From: DASQZT01 sp035638575
Lineage (GTDB): Bacteria; Acidobacteriota; Terriglobia; Bryobacterales; Bryobacteraceae
Length of the DNA stretch: 64,000 nt
Assembly: GCA_035638575.1 (NCBI GenBank)
Contig: DASQZT010000013.1
Span: 26,626-90,625 of the forward strand
Direction: 5' to 3'
The translations under genes were made by a program, and so were the position numbers. Below, in pieces: positions 33,877 to 42,857 of this stretch. Numbering within the stretch: position 1 is the first letter of the stretch; every line of letters begins with the position of its first letter. Under the pieces are notes generated by a model. That model was given only the letters and a program-made list of their open reading frames with translations, ran no database searches and was not told the origin of the DNA.

Positions 33877-35115
33877 ATGACACGCCGCAAAGTGCTCCAA
33901 ACCGCCATGCTCGGCACCCCCGCAGCCCTATTGGCCGATACGCCCCAGGGCGATCGCCCGTCCGCCCAATCAAGGCAGGTGAAGATTACGAAGGTCGAGG
34001 CCCTGCACCTCGAGAAGCCGTTGAAAGAACGCTTCTGGATGGCCAATTCCCCCATCGGAGGCTTCCAGCCGACAGCTTCCCGCCTAATTGTGACCCTCCA
34101 CACCGACGCCGGGATTTCGGGTCACGGCGAAGGCTCCGGAGGCGCGGACCTATTCCGCAAAGGCTTCGCCGACCTGGTGATTGGGGAGGACCCGTTCATG
34201 GTCGGGAAAATCTGGGAGAAGATGTTCGCGGCCACCTACGGGCGCGAGCCCTCGACGCGAGGCTGGGCCGCAACCAGCGTGATCTCCGCGATGGCGCCCA
34301 TCGACGCCGCGATTTACGACATCATGGCCAAATCCGCCGAGCTGCCGGTCTACAAATTTCTCGGTGGATATCGCGATACGGTTCCGGTGTACGTTACCGG
34401 CGGTTACTACCGCGAAGGAAAGGGCATTCCGGAATTGATTACGGAGGTGCGCGGATACGTGGACCAGGGTTTTAACGCGATCAAGCTCAAGGTCGGAGGC
34501 ATCAGCGGCGGCTTTTCGATAGAGGACGACTACCAGCGCGTCAAGGCCGTCCGCGACGCAGTCGGGCCGAAGGTTAGTTTGATGCTGGATGCGAACCAGG
34601 GTTGGGACGTGCCCACCGCGATCCGGGCGTCAAATCGGATGTACGACCTGGACATCGTCTGGCTGGAGGAACCGCTGCACTGGTACGACGACGTCGAGCC
34701 CCTCAAACAGTTGAAGCTGAACACCCGCATCCCGCTGGCATCCGGTGAGCACGAACTGACGCGCTGGGGCGCCCGCAGGCTGATGGAGACCGGCGCCATC
34801 GACGTCATGCAGTTCGACTGCAACGCTCACGCCGGAATCACCGAGTGGCGCAAGGTCGCCGGCATGGCGTCGATGTCGTACATCAAGATGGCGCCTCACC
34901 ACGAACCGGTATTGCACGGCCATCTTCTGGCGTCCGTCCCCAACGGCTACATCCTGGAGTCGTTCGCCAACCCCGACCGCGACCCGTTCTGGTTCGAGAT
35001 CTACGATCGGAAGCCCCGCATCGAAAAGAGTATCCTGTACCTCGACAACACTCCGGGGTTCGGCATCGAGTTCAATCAGAAGGCGCTCCAGCAGTACGGC
35101 ACGAAGGTACTGTAA
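33877..35115 (+). CDS. mandelate racemase/muconate lactonizing enzyme (enolase superfamily) protein, Tat-exported
   Basis: A 412-residue enzyme beginning with a twin-arginine-type signal (MTRRKVLQTAMLGTPAALL). The enolase-superfamily residues are present: KLKVGG (catalytic Lys pair), metal ligands in LMLDANQGWD, WLEEPLHWYD and ASGEHELTR, and the His in APHHEPVLHGH. This pattern fits acid-sugar dehydratases or related racemases rather than muconate lactonizing enzymes. The exact substrate is open. It stands alone upstream of gnd-zwf. Confidence 0.88.
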   Translation: MTRRKVLQTAMLGTPAALLADTPQGDRPSAQSRQVKITKVEALHLEKPLKERFWMANSPIGGFQPTASRLIVTLHTDAGISGHGEGSGGADLFRKGFADLVIGEDPFMVGKIWEKMFAATYGREPSTRGWAATSVISAMAPIDAAIYDIMAKSAELPVYKFLGGYRDTVPVYVTGGYYREGKGIPELITEVRGYVDQGFNAIKLKVGGISGGFSIEDDYQRVKAVRDAVGPKVSLMLDANQGWDVPTAIRASNRMYDLDIVWLEEPLHWYDDVEPLKQLKLNTRIPLASGEHELTRWGARRLMETGAIDVMQFDCNAHAGITEWRKVAGMASMSYIKMAPHHEPVLHGHLLASVPNGYILESFANPDRDPFWFEIYDRKPRIEKSILYLDNTPGFGIEFNQKALQQYGTKVL

Positions 35116-35285
35116 GTTACCGGCACTCCGCTGTTTTTCCTGCCCGCGGCCGTGGCCGGCAGAAATTGTAAGAGTGGCCCGGCTGCGCTTCGATAAACTA
35201 AAGGCAGAGAGAGCTGTCTGCCGACGACGTGGAAGCCGCTCGAATCCCATGGCAGCGCTGATTTGACTTCGAATGGAGGACTGGT

Positions 35286-36701
35286 ATGGGCACCCAACAC
35301 CATGAAATCGGCATGATCGGCCTGGGCGTGATGGGGCGCAATATGTTACTGAACATGGCCGACCACGGCTACCCGGTGGCGGGCTATGACAAGGACCCCG
35401 GCAAGGTGGAAGCGCTCCAGAAGGAATCAGCGGGAGACGAGATACACGGGGTGTGCAACATCGAGGATTTCATCGGACTGCTCCGTGGGCCGCGCGCGGT
35501 CATGATGCTGGTGCCCGCCGGCCCGCCCGTGGATTCCGTGATCGCAGACCTGTTGCCGCACCTCCAGAAGGGCGATCTCATCATCGACGCCGGCAACTCC
35601 TATTTCAAAGATACAAATCTGCGTGCCCGTAACCTGGCCGGGAGTGGCATTCAATTCCTTGGCGTGGGCGTGTCCGGCGGCGAGGAGGGCGCGCGCCACG
35701 GCCCGAGCATCATGCCCGGGGGACCTCAGGAGGCCTACGAGCGGGTCCGCCCGCTGCTCGAAGCGGTGGCTGCCAAGGTCAACGGAGAGCCGTGCGTAAC
35801 TTACCTCGGCCCCGGATCGGCCGGGCATTTCGTCAAGATGGTCCACAACGGCATCGAGTACGCGGTGATGCAGCTCCTGGCCGAGACATACGACCTGATG
35901 AGACGCGGCCTCAGAATGAGCGACGACGAACTGCGCGACGTGTACGACACGTGGAATCAAGGGGAACTCAACGGCTACCTGGTGGAGATCACGAGCCGCA
36001 TCTTCGGCAAGGTCGACGAAAGGACCGGCAAGCGGCTGATCGACGAAATCCTGGATGTGGCCAAGCAGAAAGGCACCGGCATGTGGACCTCGCAAAGCGC
36101 GATGGAACTGCAAGCGCCCATTCCCACGATCGACCTCGCGGTCGCAATGCGGGATTTGTCCGTCTTTGAGAAGCAGCGCGAGACGGCCGGCGAGATCTTC
36201 AAGCGGCCCATCCCGCCGTTTGGCGGCGACCGCGGAGTCTTCGTCGATCAACTGGGCCACGCGCTTTATGCCGGAATGGTGATCGCCTACGCCCAGGGCA
36301 TGACAGTGCTGGCGGCAGCGTCGGACAGGTATGCGTATCACCTGGATCTCGAGGCTGTGGCGCGAATCTGGCGGGGCGGCTGCATCATCCGCGCGGCGTT
36401 GCTGGAGGACATGCGGATGGCATATCGCAACCAGCCCGGCCTGGCGAATCCGCTCCTGGCCCCGGAGCTATCGAAGAAGGTAATGGCCCACGAGGAGGAT
36501 TTGCGCCGGGTCGTCTGCGCAGCCATCGAGATGGGTTTGCCCGCACCGTGCTTCATGACGGCGCTGAGCTACTTTGACGGCTGCCGCAGTGCCTGGCTGC
36601 CGGCGAACCTGATCCAGGCCCAGCGCGACTACTTCGGTGCGCACAGTTACGAGCGAATCGACGTCAAAGGCACATTTCACACGGACTGGACGAAGGGTTA
36701 G
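35286..36701 (+). CDS. gnd: 6-phosphogluconate dehydrogenase, decarboxylating
   Basis: Oxidises 6-phosphogluconate to ribulose 5-phosphate, producing NADPH. At 471 residues it is of the long, E. coli-like class. IGLGVMGRNMLLNMADHGYP is the nucleotide site, VSGGEEGARHGPSIMPGG the substrate loop and FVKMVHNGIEYAVMQL the catalytic Lys-Asn helix. A good ribosome site (GGAGGA, 35275-35280) precedes the ATG. Three bases separate it from zwf, so the two oxidative pentose-phosphate enzymes are cotranscribed; the lactonase is not here. Confidence 0.97.
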   Translation: MGTQHHEIGMIGLGVMGRNMLLNMADHGYPVAGYDKDPGKVEALQKESAGDEIHGVCNIEDFIGLLRGPRAVMMLVPAGPPVDSVIADLLPHLQKGDLIIDAGNSYFKDTNLRARNLAGSGIQFLGVGVSGGEEGARHGPSIMPGGPQEAYERVRPLLEAVAAKVNGEPCVTYLGPGSAGHFVKMVHNGIEYAVMQLLAETYDLMRRGLRMSDDELRDVYDTWNQGELNGYLVEITSRIFGKVDERTGKRLIDEILDVAKQKGTGMWTSQSAMELQAPIPTIDLAVAMRDLSVFEKQRETAGEIFKRPIPPFGGDRGVFVDQLGHALYAGMVIAYAQGMTVLAAASDRYAYHLDLEAVARIWRGGCIIRAALLEDMRMAYRNQPGLANPLLAPELSKKVMAHEEDLRRVVCAAIEMGLPAPCFMTALSYFDGCRSAWLPANLIQAQRDYFGAHSYERIDVKGTFHTDWTKG

Positions 36702-36704
36702 CCG

Positions 36705-38225
36705 ATGAAGACGAACGATCAACTCGAACCAAACATATTCGTCATCTTTGGCGGAGCAGGCGACCTGACCTGGCGGAAGTTGATGCCGGCCCTGTTCGAC
36801 CTTTCCCAGAGCCACAGTATTCCGGCTCACTTCTCGATTATCGCGGTGGACCGCGTGGCACTCAGCGACGACGCCCTGCGCAAGCGCCTGCACGAGGGAG
36901 TCAAGAAGTTCGCCCGCTGCGGGAAAAACGCAGTCAAGGAGTGGAACGACTTCTCGCGGCACATCCGCTACCTGCAGGGCGATTTCAAGGGCAAAGCGAC
37001 CTATACGGAACTGGGCGGCCAGTGCGCAACGCTGGAAAAGGAGTGGGGCTCCAAAGCCCAACGCGTATTCTACATGGCCACGCCGCCCTCCCTGTTTGGC
37101 GAGATCCCCCGCTTCCTCGATCATGCGGGCCTGGCGGCCGACCGGGAACGGGCGCGAATCGTGATCGAGAAACCTATCGGGTACGACCTGGAGTCGGCGC
37201 GGGCGCTGAACCGCACACTCGCCGCCGGCTTTCAAGAATCCCAAATCTTCCGCATCGACCATTACCTGGGCAAAGAGACGGTGCAGAACATCCTGGCATT
37301 CCGTTTTGCCAATCCGCTGTTCGAGCCGATCTGGAACCGGCGTTATGTGGACTACGTGACCATCACTGTCGCCGAAGAGGTGGGCGTGGAACATCGCGGG
37401 GGCTATTACGACGGGGCCGGCGCACTGCGCGACATGGTGCAGAATCACCTGCTGCAACTGCTCTGCCTGGTGGCCATGGAGCCGATGGTCTCCTTCGATG
37501 CGGACGAGATTCGCAACAAGAAAGTGGATGTGCTGCACGCGGTCCGGCCCATTCCGTACGATGCGGTGCATCACTCGACGGTTCGCGGGCAGTACAACAA
37601 GGGTTGGGTGGGCGGCAAGAAAGTGCGCGCTTATCGCGAAGAAGACGGCGTACCGCCGGATTCCCAGACAGAGACATTTGCGGCGTTGCGGCTGTTCGTG
37701 GACAACTGGCGCTGGCAGGACGTGCCATTCTACCTTCGAACCGGCAAACGGCTCCCCCGCCAGGTTTCGGAAGTCGCCATCCAGTTCCGCGCGGTTCCGC
37801 ATCAGGCGTTTCCAGCCGAGGCGACCCTCGACTGGCAACCGGCGCGCCTGGTCATGTCGATCCAGCCCGACGAAGGCATCGTGCTGCGCTTTCAGGCCAA
37901 ACACCCGGGGCCGAAGATGGTGCTGCAGCCAGTGGACATGCGGTTTAACTATGGCGAAAGCTTCGCCACGCCATCGCCGGAGGCCTATGTGACGCTGCTG
38001 TGGGACGTGATCAACAACGACGCCACGTTGTTCATGCGGGCCGACCAGGTGGAGGCAGCGTGGCGGCTGCTGATGCCGGTGCTGGATGCGTGGCACGCCA
38101 GCCCTCCCAACGACTTTCCGAATTATGCCAGCGGGACTTGGGGGCCGGACGCCACGCAAGGCCTGCTGGTTCAACAAGGGCACAGTTGGCCGGCCCCCGT
38201 GGAATTGGCCGGACTCCGCAAATGA
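36705..38225 (+). CDS. zwf: glucose-6-phosphate dehydrogenase
   Basis: The first enzyme of the oxidative pentose-phosphate and Entner-Doudoroff routes, 506 residues. FGGAGDLTWRKLMPAL is the nucleotide site (a variant of GASGDLxxRKL), and RIDHYLGKETVQN is the active-site block with catalytic His and Lys. The C-terminal half contains the usual FRAVPHQAF and LRTGKRLP elements. It follows gnd after three bases and converges on the second efflux cluster. With gnd it would supply NADPH. Confidence 0.97.
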   Translation: MKTNDQLEPNIFVIFGGAGDLTWRKLMPALFDLSQSHSIPAHFSIIAVDRVALSDDALRKRLHEGVKKFARCGKNAVKEWNDFSRHIRYLQGDFKGKATYTELGGQCATLEKEWGSKAQRVFYMATPPSLFGEIPRFLDHAGLAADRERARIVIEKPIGYDLESARALNRTLAAGFQESQIFRIDHYLGKETVQNILAFRFANPLFEPIWNRRYVDYVTITVAEEVGVEHRGGYYDGAGALRDMVQNHLLQLLCLVAMEPMVSFDADEIRNKKVDVLHAVRPIPYDAVHHSTVRGQYNKGWVGGKKVRAYREEDGVPPDSQTETFAALRLFVDNWRWQDVPFYLRTGKRLPRQVSEVAIQFRAVPHQAFPAEATLDWQPARLVMSIQPDEGIVLRFQAKHPGPKMVLQPVDMRFNYGESFATPSPEAYVTLLWDVINNDATLFMRADQVEAAWRLLMPVLDAWHASPPNDFPNYASGTWGPDATQGLLVQQGHSWPAPVELAGLRK

Positions 38226-38253
38226 GGAGACTCACGAGCGGGCGCCGCCGCTG

Positions 38254-39723
38254 TTACTGTGTCACGTCCTGGGGGGTGGGCAGCTTGGAAGCATCCCATC
38301 CGCCACCGAGGGCTTCGATCAGCAGCACGCTGGCGGTCATGCGGCGGGTTTGCACATCGACGGCGGAACGCTCGTCCTGCAAGGCGATGGTCTGCACCGT
38401 GATCACCTGCAGGTAGCTGGCGGTTCCAGCTTTGTATTGCGCGGTGGAAACGGCAACGGAACGTTCCGCCGATTTCACGGCCTGGTCCAGGATGGCGCTT
38501 TCATTGGCCAGGACGCGAAGCGCGGCCAGGTTATCTTCCACCTGTTGGAACGCGGTCAACACGGTCTGGCGGTAGGCGGCCGCAGTGGCGTCGTAGCCGG
38601 CCTGGGCCTGCGCTACCTGGGCGGTGCGCTTGCCGGCGTCAAACAGGATCTGCGCCAGTTGCGGTCCGATGGTCCAGAAACGGCTGGGCCAGGTGATCCA
38701 GTTGATGAAACTGGTGGATTGGACTCCGGCGGAGGCGGCGAACGTCAGGGCCGGATAGAATGCCGCTCGGGCGATGCCGATCTGCTGGTTGGCGCCGGCG
38801 GCCTGACGCTCGGCTTCGGCGATATCGGGGCGGCGCTCCAATAGAGTCGACGGCAAGCCCACGGGGATTTGCGGAGGAGGGACCTTAATCGGCTCGGGCG
38901 GGATGGAGAAGCCCGCGGGCGGCTTGCCGATCAGAATCGCGATGGCATGTTCCAACTGCGAGCGCTGGACGCCCACGTCCGTCAACTGCGCCTGCGTGGT
39001 GTAGAGCTGGGTTTCGGCTTGCGACACGTCGGAATCGGAAGCTACGCCGCCGGCGAAGCGGTTGCGGGTGAGCACCAGGTACTCCTGGTAAGACTGGGCG
39101 GTCTGCTGGAGGAGTGCGGCGTCGCCATCGAGCCCGTGCAATTGGAAATAGTCCTGGGCGAGCTCGGTCTGATAGAGCAGGCGGGCGTTCTCCAATTGCG
39201 CCGCAGTGGCTTGGGCGGTGTTGGCGCTGGCGGCGACGCCGCGGTGGATGCTCCCCCACACGTCGGCGGTGTAGGAAGCGCTCACCGGAATACTATAGGT
39301 GCCCACGGGGCCGGAGGAGAACCCGGAGGAAAGCCGCGAGGAGGACTGCGAGCCGGTGACCGAGGGCGAACCGGTCACCAGCGGGAATAGAGCCGCGCGC
39401 GCCACGCGCACCGCGGCCTTGGCTTCGCGGAACTGCGCCTCGAGCTGCAACACGTTCTGGTTGGAGACGCTCACCTGCTCTTCGAGTTCGTTGAGGGCGG
39501 ATTCGCCGAAGATCTCCCACCACTTGCCGCGGATCACGCCGTCGTTGGGCTGCGCTTCCTTCCAGCCGGGGGGCGGCTCTTCTTTGTAGCCCTGCGGCAC
39601 GGAAGCGGTGGGCCGCTGATAGGCCGGGACTTTGAGGCATCCGGTGGAAAGCAACACCAGAGCTGCGAGCAGTGCCGCGAGCGCGGCGGCGGCGAAGCGG
39701 GCCGTTGTGACCTGTGGGCGCAT
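38254..39723 (-). CDS. NodT-family outer-membrane efflux lipoprotein
   Basis: A 489-residue outer-membrane channel. A signal peptide ends in a lipobox (LVLLSTGCLKVP), then the NodT entry VPAYQRPTASVPQGYKE and two OEP helical repeats (SALNELEEQVSVSNQNVLQL, RRPDIAEAERQAAGANQQIG). It is the last gene of the leftward adaptor-permease-permease-channel operon and starts seven bases after the permease. It differs from the TolC-type channel of the other efflux cluster, so the two systems are not simple copies. Confidence 0.94.
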   Translation of the reverse strand: MRPQVTTARFAAAALAALLAALVLLSTGCLKVPAYQRPTASVPQGYKEEPPPGWKEAQPNDGVIRGKWWEIFGESALNELEEQVSVSNQNVLQLEAQFREAKAAVRVARAALFPLVTGSPSVTGSQSSSRLSSGFSSGPVGTYSIPVSASYTADVWGSIHRGVAASANTAQATAAQLENARLLYQTELAQDYFQLHGLDGDAALLQQTAQSYQEYLVLTRNRFAGGVASDSDVSQAETQLYTTQAQLTDVGVQRSQLEHAIAILIGKPPAGFSIPPEPIKVPPPQIPVGLPSTLLERRPDIAEAERQAAGANQQIGIARAAFYPALTFAASAGVQSTSFINWITWPSRFWTIGPQLAQILFDAGKRTAQVAQAQAGYDATAAAYRQTVLTAFQQVEDNLAALRVLANESAILDQAVKSAERSVAVSTAQYKAGTASYLQVITVQTIALQDERSAVDVQTRRMTASVLLIEALGGGWDASKLPTPQDVTQ

Positions 39724-39730
39724 GGGTGTT

Positions 39731-42700
39731 TTAACCTTCCGATTCCACCGGCTCGGCCGGCCTGGGCTTGACGCCGCGCACGCGCTCCCACCAGTGCTGC
39801 AAGCGGTCGAAGTACAGGTAGACGACGGGGGTTGTGAACAAGGTCAGTGCCTGGCTCATCATCAGCCCGCCGATGATGGTGATGCCCAGCGGGCGGCGCA
39901 ACTCCGATCCGGTGCCGGTGCCGAGCGCGAGGGGCAAAGCGCCCAGCATGGCGGCGAACGTGGTCATCAGGATGGGGCGGAAGCGCAACAGGCTGGCCTC
40001 GAAGATGGCGTCCCGCGGACTCTTGTGCTCGACGCGCTCGGCGGCCAGAGCGAAATCGACGATCAGGATGCCGTTCTTCTTCACCAGGCCGATCAACAGG
40101 ATGATGCCGATCATGGCGATGACGCTGAGCTCGGTGTGAGTGAGCATGAGGGCCAGCAACGCGCCCACGCCCGCCGAGGGGAGCGTGGAAAGAATGGTGA
40201 CCGGATGGATGTAGCTTTCGTAGAGGATGCCGAGCATGAGATAGACCGCCGTCAGGGCAGCGGCAATCAGGTAGGGCTCGCTGCCGAGCGAATCCTGGTA
40301 CGCCTGCGCGGTTCCGGTGAACATGGTCTGGATGGTCGGCGGGAGACCAATCTTGCGGGCCGACGCTCCGATGGCTTCGACGGCATCGCCCAGCGCGACG
40401 CCGGGCTGCAGGTTGAACGAGATGGTAACCGACGGGAACAGGCCCTGGTGGTTGACCGAAAGCGGCGCCACCGCCGGAGCGTAATGGGCGATGGCGTTCA
40501 AGGGAACCTGCTGGCCGTTGGGCGCACGCACATAGATATCGCGCAATGTCTGCGGGTTTTGCCAGTACTGCGGGGCTGCCTCCATCACGACGTGATACTG
40601 GTTCAGGGATTTATACATGGTCGATACCTGGCGCTGGCCGAAGGCATCATACAGCGTATTATCGATCAACTGGGGCGAGATCCCGAAGCGCGCGGCGGTC
40701 TGGCGGTCGTAAGTAACCATGGATTGCAAGCCGCGGTTCTGCTGATCGCTGTTGACGTCGACGATGATCGGGATGGATTTCAACTGCTGGAACATGCGGG
40801 GAGCGTACACGATCAGATCCTGCACGTTGTCGCCCCGCATGGTGAACTGGTAGAGCGCGGCGCTGTTTCGTCCGCCGACGCGCAGGTCCTGGGAAGACTG
40901 CAGGTAAAGGGTGGCGCCGGGGATCCTGGCGAGCTTCGGCCGCAGGCGCTGCATGATGTAATCGACGGTGATCTTGCGCTCCGCGAGCGGCCTGAGCGAT
41001 ATGAACATGCGACCCTGATTCAAGGTGGACGCGCCGCCGCCACCTCCGCCGCCGCCGCCGGTAAAGCCGTTGACGGTGTCCACCCCCGGGTCGGCGGCGA
41101 CAATGTTCACCATCTGCAACAGGGTCTTATCCATGGATTGAAACGACGTGTCCTGGTCGGCGATGATCTGGCCGTTCATGCGTCCTGTGTCCTGCTGCGG
41201 GAAGAATCCCTTGGGAACGTTGGCGAACAAGTATACATTCAGGCCAATGGTGGTCAACAGAACGAGCAGGGTCACGAACGAATGGCGGAGCACCAGCGAG
41301 AGTAACCTTCCATATAGACGCACGTTCCAGTTAAACGCCCTTTCCACCAGCTGGTAGAGCCACCCATGGGATTCATGCTCCTTCAACAGGTGGGCGCACA
41401 TCATGGGGGTGGCAGTGAGCGAAACCACCATGGAGACCAAGATGGCCACCGAAAGCGTGACGGCGAACTCGCGCAGGAGGCGGCCCACAATGCCTCCCAT
41501 CAGCAGCAGCGGGATGAACACCGCCACCAGCGAGACGCTCATGGTGATCACGGTCGACCCGATTTCCCGGGCTCCTTTCAGGGCGGCGACAAACGGATTG
41601 AGGCCGGCTTCAAGGTAACGCGTGATGTTTTCGATCACCACGATGGCGTCGTCCACCACGAAGCCGGTGGAGATGGTCAGGGCCATCAGCGACAGGTTGT
41701 CGAGGCTGTAGCCGGCCAGGTACATGACGCCGAAGGTTCCCAACAGGGAGACCGGAACGGCGATGCTGGGAATGAACGTGCTGCGGACGTTCTTGAGAAA
41801 CACGAAGACCACCAGGACCACCAGCCCCACCGAGATGATCAGGGTTCGCTCCACATCGTGGACGGAAGCGCGGATGGTTTGGGTTTGATCCATGGCGACT
41901 TTCAAATCGATGGATGCGGGAATGGCGGCGTGAATTTGCGGCAGCACGGCGCGGATACGGTCTACGGTGCCGATGATGTTGGCGCCCGGCTGGCGGAAGA
42001 CGATAACGAGCACGGAAGGCTTGCCATTGGCATATCCGGAGTTGCGCAGGTCTTCCACCGAATCGACGACGTCGCCTACGTCGGAGACGCGCACGGATGC
42101 GCCGTTGTGATAGGCGATGAGCAGCGATTTGTAATCGACGGCGTTGAAGAGCTGGTCGTTGGCGCCCACCTCCCACATCAGGTGTCCGTCGGAGAAATGT
42201 CCTTTGGGAGTGTTGGCGTTGGCCGTGGCCAGGACCGTGCGGACCTGCTCCAGGCCGATGCCGTATTTGTTCAACGCGGCCGGATTCAGCTCGACGCGAA
42301 CGCCGGGAAGCGCGCTCCCCCCGACGCCCACTTGGCCCACGCCCCGAACCTGCGCCAGTTTCTGGGCCATGATGGTGGACGCGGCGTCGTACATCTGGCC
42401 CTTGCTCAGCACGTTGGAGGTGAGCGCGATCATGAAGATGGGGGAATCGGCCGGATTCACCTTGCGGTAGGTGGGGTTGTTGGGGAGATTGGTCGGCAGA
42501 TAGCCGCGCGCGGCGGCGATGGCTGCTTGCACGTCGCGCGCCGCGGCATCGATGTTGCGGTTCAGATCGAATTGCAGAGTGATGCTGCACGATCCGAGAG
42601 TGCTCGAAGACGTCATCTCGGTGACAGCGGCGATGCGCCCGAATTGGCGCTCCAGGGGAGTGGCCACCGACGATGCCATGGTCTCCGGACTGGCGCCGGG

Positions 42701-42853
42701 CAAGCCGGCGTTTACCGAGATGGTGGGAAAGTCCACCTGCGGCAGGGGAGATACCGGAAGAATGGCGAATGCAATGGCGCCGGCCAGCGCAATGGCGACG
42801 ATGAGAAGGGTGGTGGCAACCGGCCGGTGAACAAACGGGGCGGAAATATTCAT
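39731..42853 (-). CDS. RND multidrug efflux permease, MdtC-like
   Basis: A 1040-residue permease with the canonical proton-relay residues: GFVVDDAIVVIENITRYL in TM4 (Asp-Asp) and GLVKKNGILIVDFAL in TM10 (Lys). It pairs with the next permease in an MdtBC/MuxBC-type arrangement. A run of nine glycines (TGGGGGGGGGAST, around 41030-41060) interrupts the second periplasmic loop and is encoded by a GCC/GCG-type simple repeat. It starts four bases after the upstream permease. Confidence 0.95.
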   Translation of the reverse strand: MNISAPFVHRPVATTLLIVAIALAGAIAFAILPVSPLPQVDFPTISVNAGLPGASPETMASSVATPLERQFGRIAAVTEMTSSSTLGSCSITLQFDLNRNIDAAARDVQAAIAAARGYLPTNLPNNPTYRKVNPADSPIFMIALTSNVLSKGQMYDAASTIMAQKLAQVRGVGQVGVGGSALPGVRVELNPAALNKYGIGLEQVRTVLATANANTPKGHFSDGHLMWEVGANDQLFNAVDYKSLLIAYHNGASVRVSDVGDVVDSVEDLRNSGYANGKPSVLVIVFRQPGANIIGTVDRIRAVLPQIHAAIPASIDLKVAMDQTQTIRASVHDVERTLIISVGLVVLVVFVFLKNVRSTFIPSIAVPVSLLGTFGVMYLAGYSLDNLSLMALTISTGFVVDDAIVVIENITRYLEAGLNPFVAALKGAREIGSTVITMSVSLVAVFIPLLLMGGIVGRLLREFAVTLSVAILVSMVVSLTATPMMCAHLLKEHESHGWLYQLVERAFNWNVRLYGRLLSLVLRHSFVTLLVLLTTIGLNVYLFANVPKGFFPQQDTGRMNGQIIADQDTSFQSMDKTLLQMVNIVAADPGVDTVNGFTGGGGGGGGGASTLNQGRMFISLRPLAERKITVDYIMQRLRPKLARIPGATLYLQSSQDLRVGGRNSAALYQFTMRGDNVQDLIVYAPRMFQQLKSIPIIVDVNSDQQNRGLQSMVTYDRQTAARFGISPQLIDNTLYDAFGQRQVSTMYKSLNQYHVVMEAAPQYWQNPQTLRDIYVRAPNGQQVPLNAIAHYAPAVAPLSVNHQGLFPSVTISFNLQPGVALGDAVEAIGASARKIGLPPTIQTMFTGTAQAYQDSLGSEPYLIAAALTAVYLMLGILYESYIHPVTILSTLPSAGVGALLALMLTHTELSVIAMIGIILLIGLVKKNGILIVDFALAAERVEHKSPRDAIFEASLLRFRPILMTTFAAMLGALPLALGTGTGSELRRPLGITIIGGLMMSQALTLFTTPVVYLYFDRLQHWWERVRGVKPRPAEPVESEG

Positions 42854-42857
42854 GCCG

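Noticed and set aside
35136..35160. Palindrome CTGCC...GGCAG after the enolase-superfamily gene
   Set aside because: A stem is possible, but there is no T run on the + strand; on the minus strand no gene ends here. Not called as a terminator.
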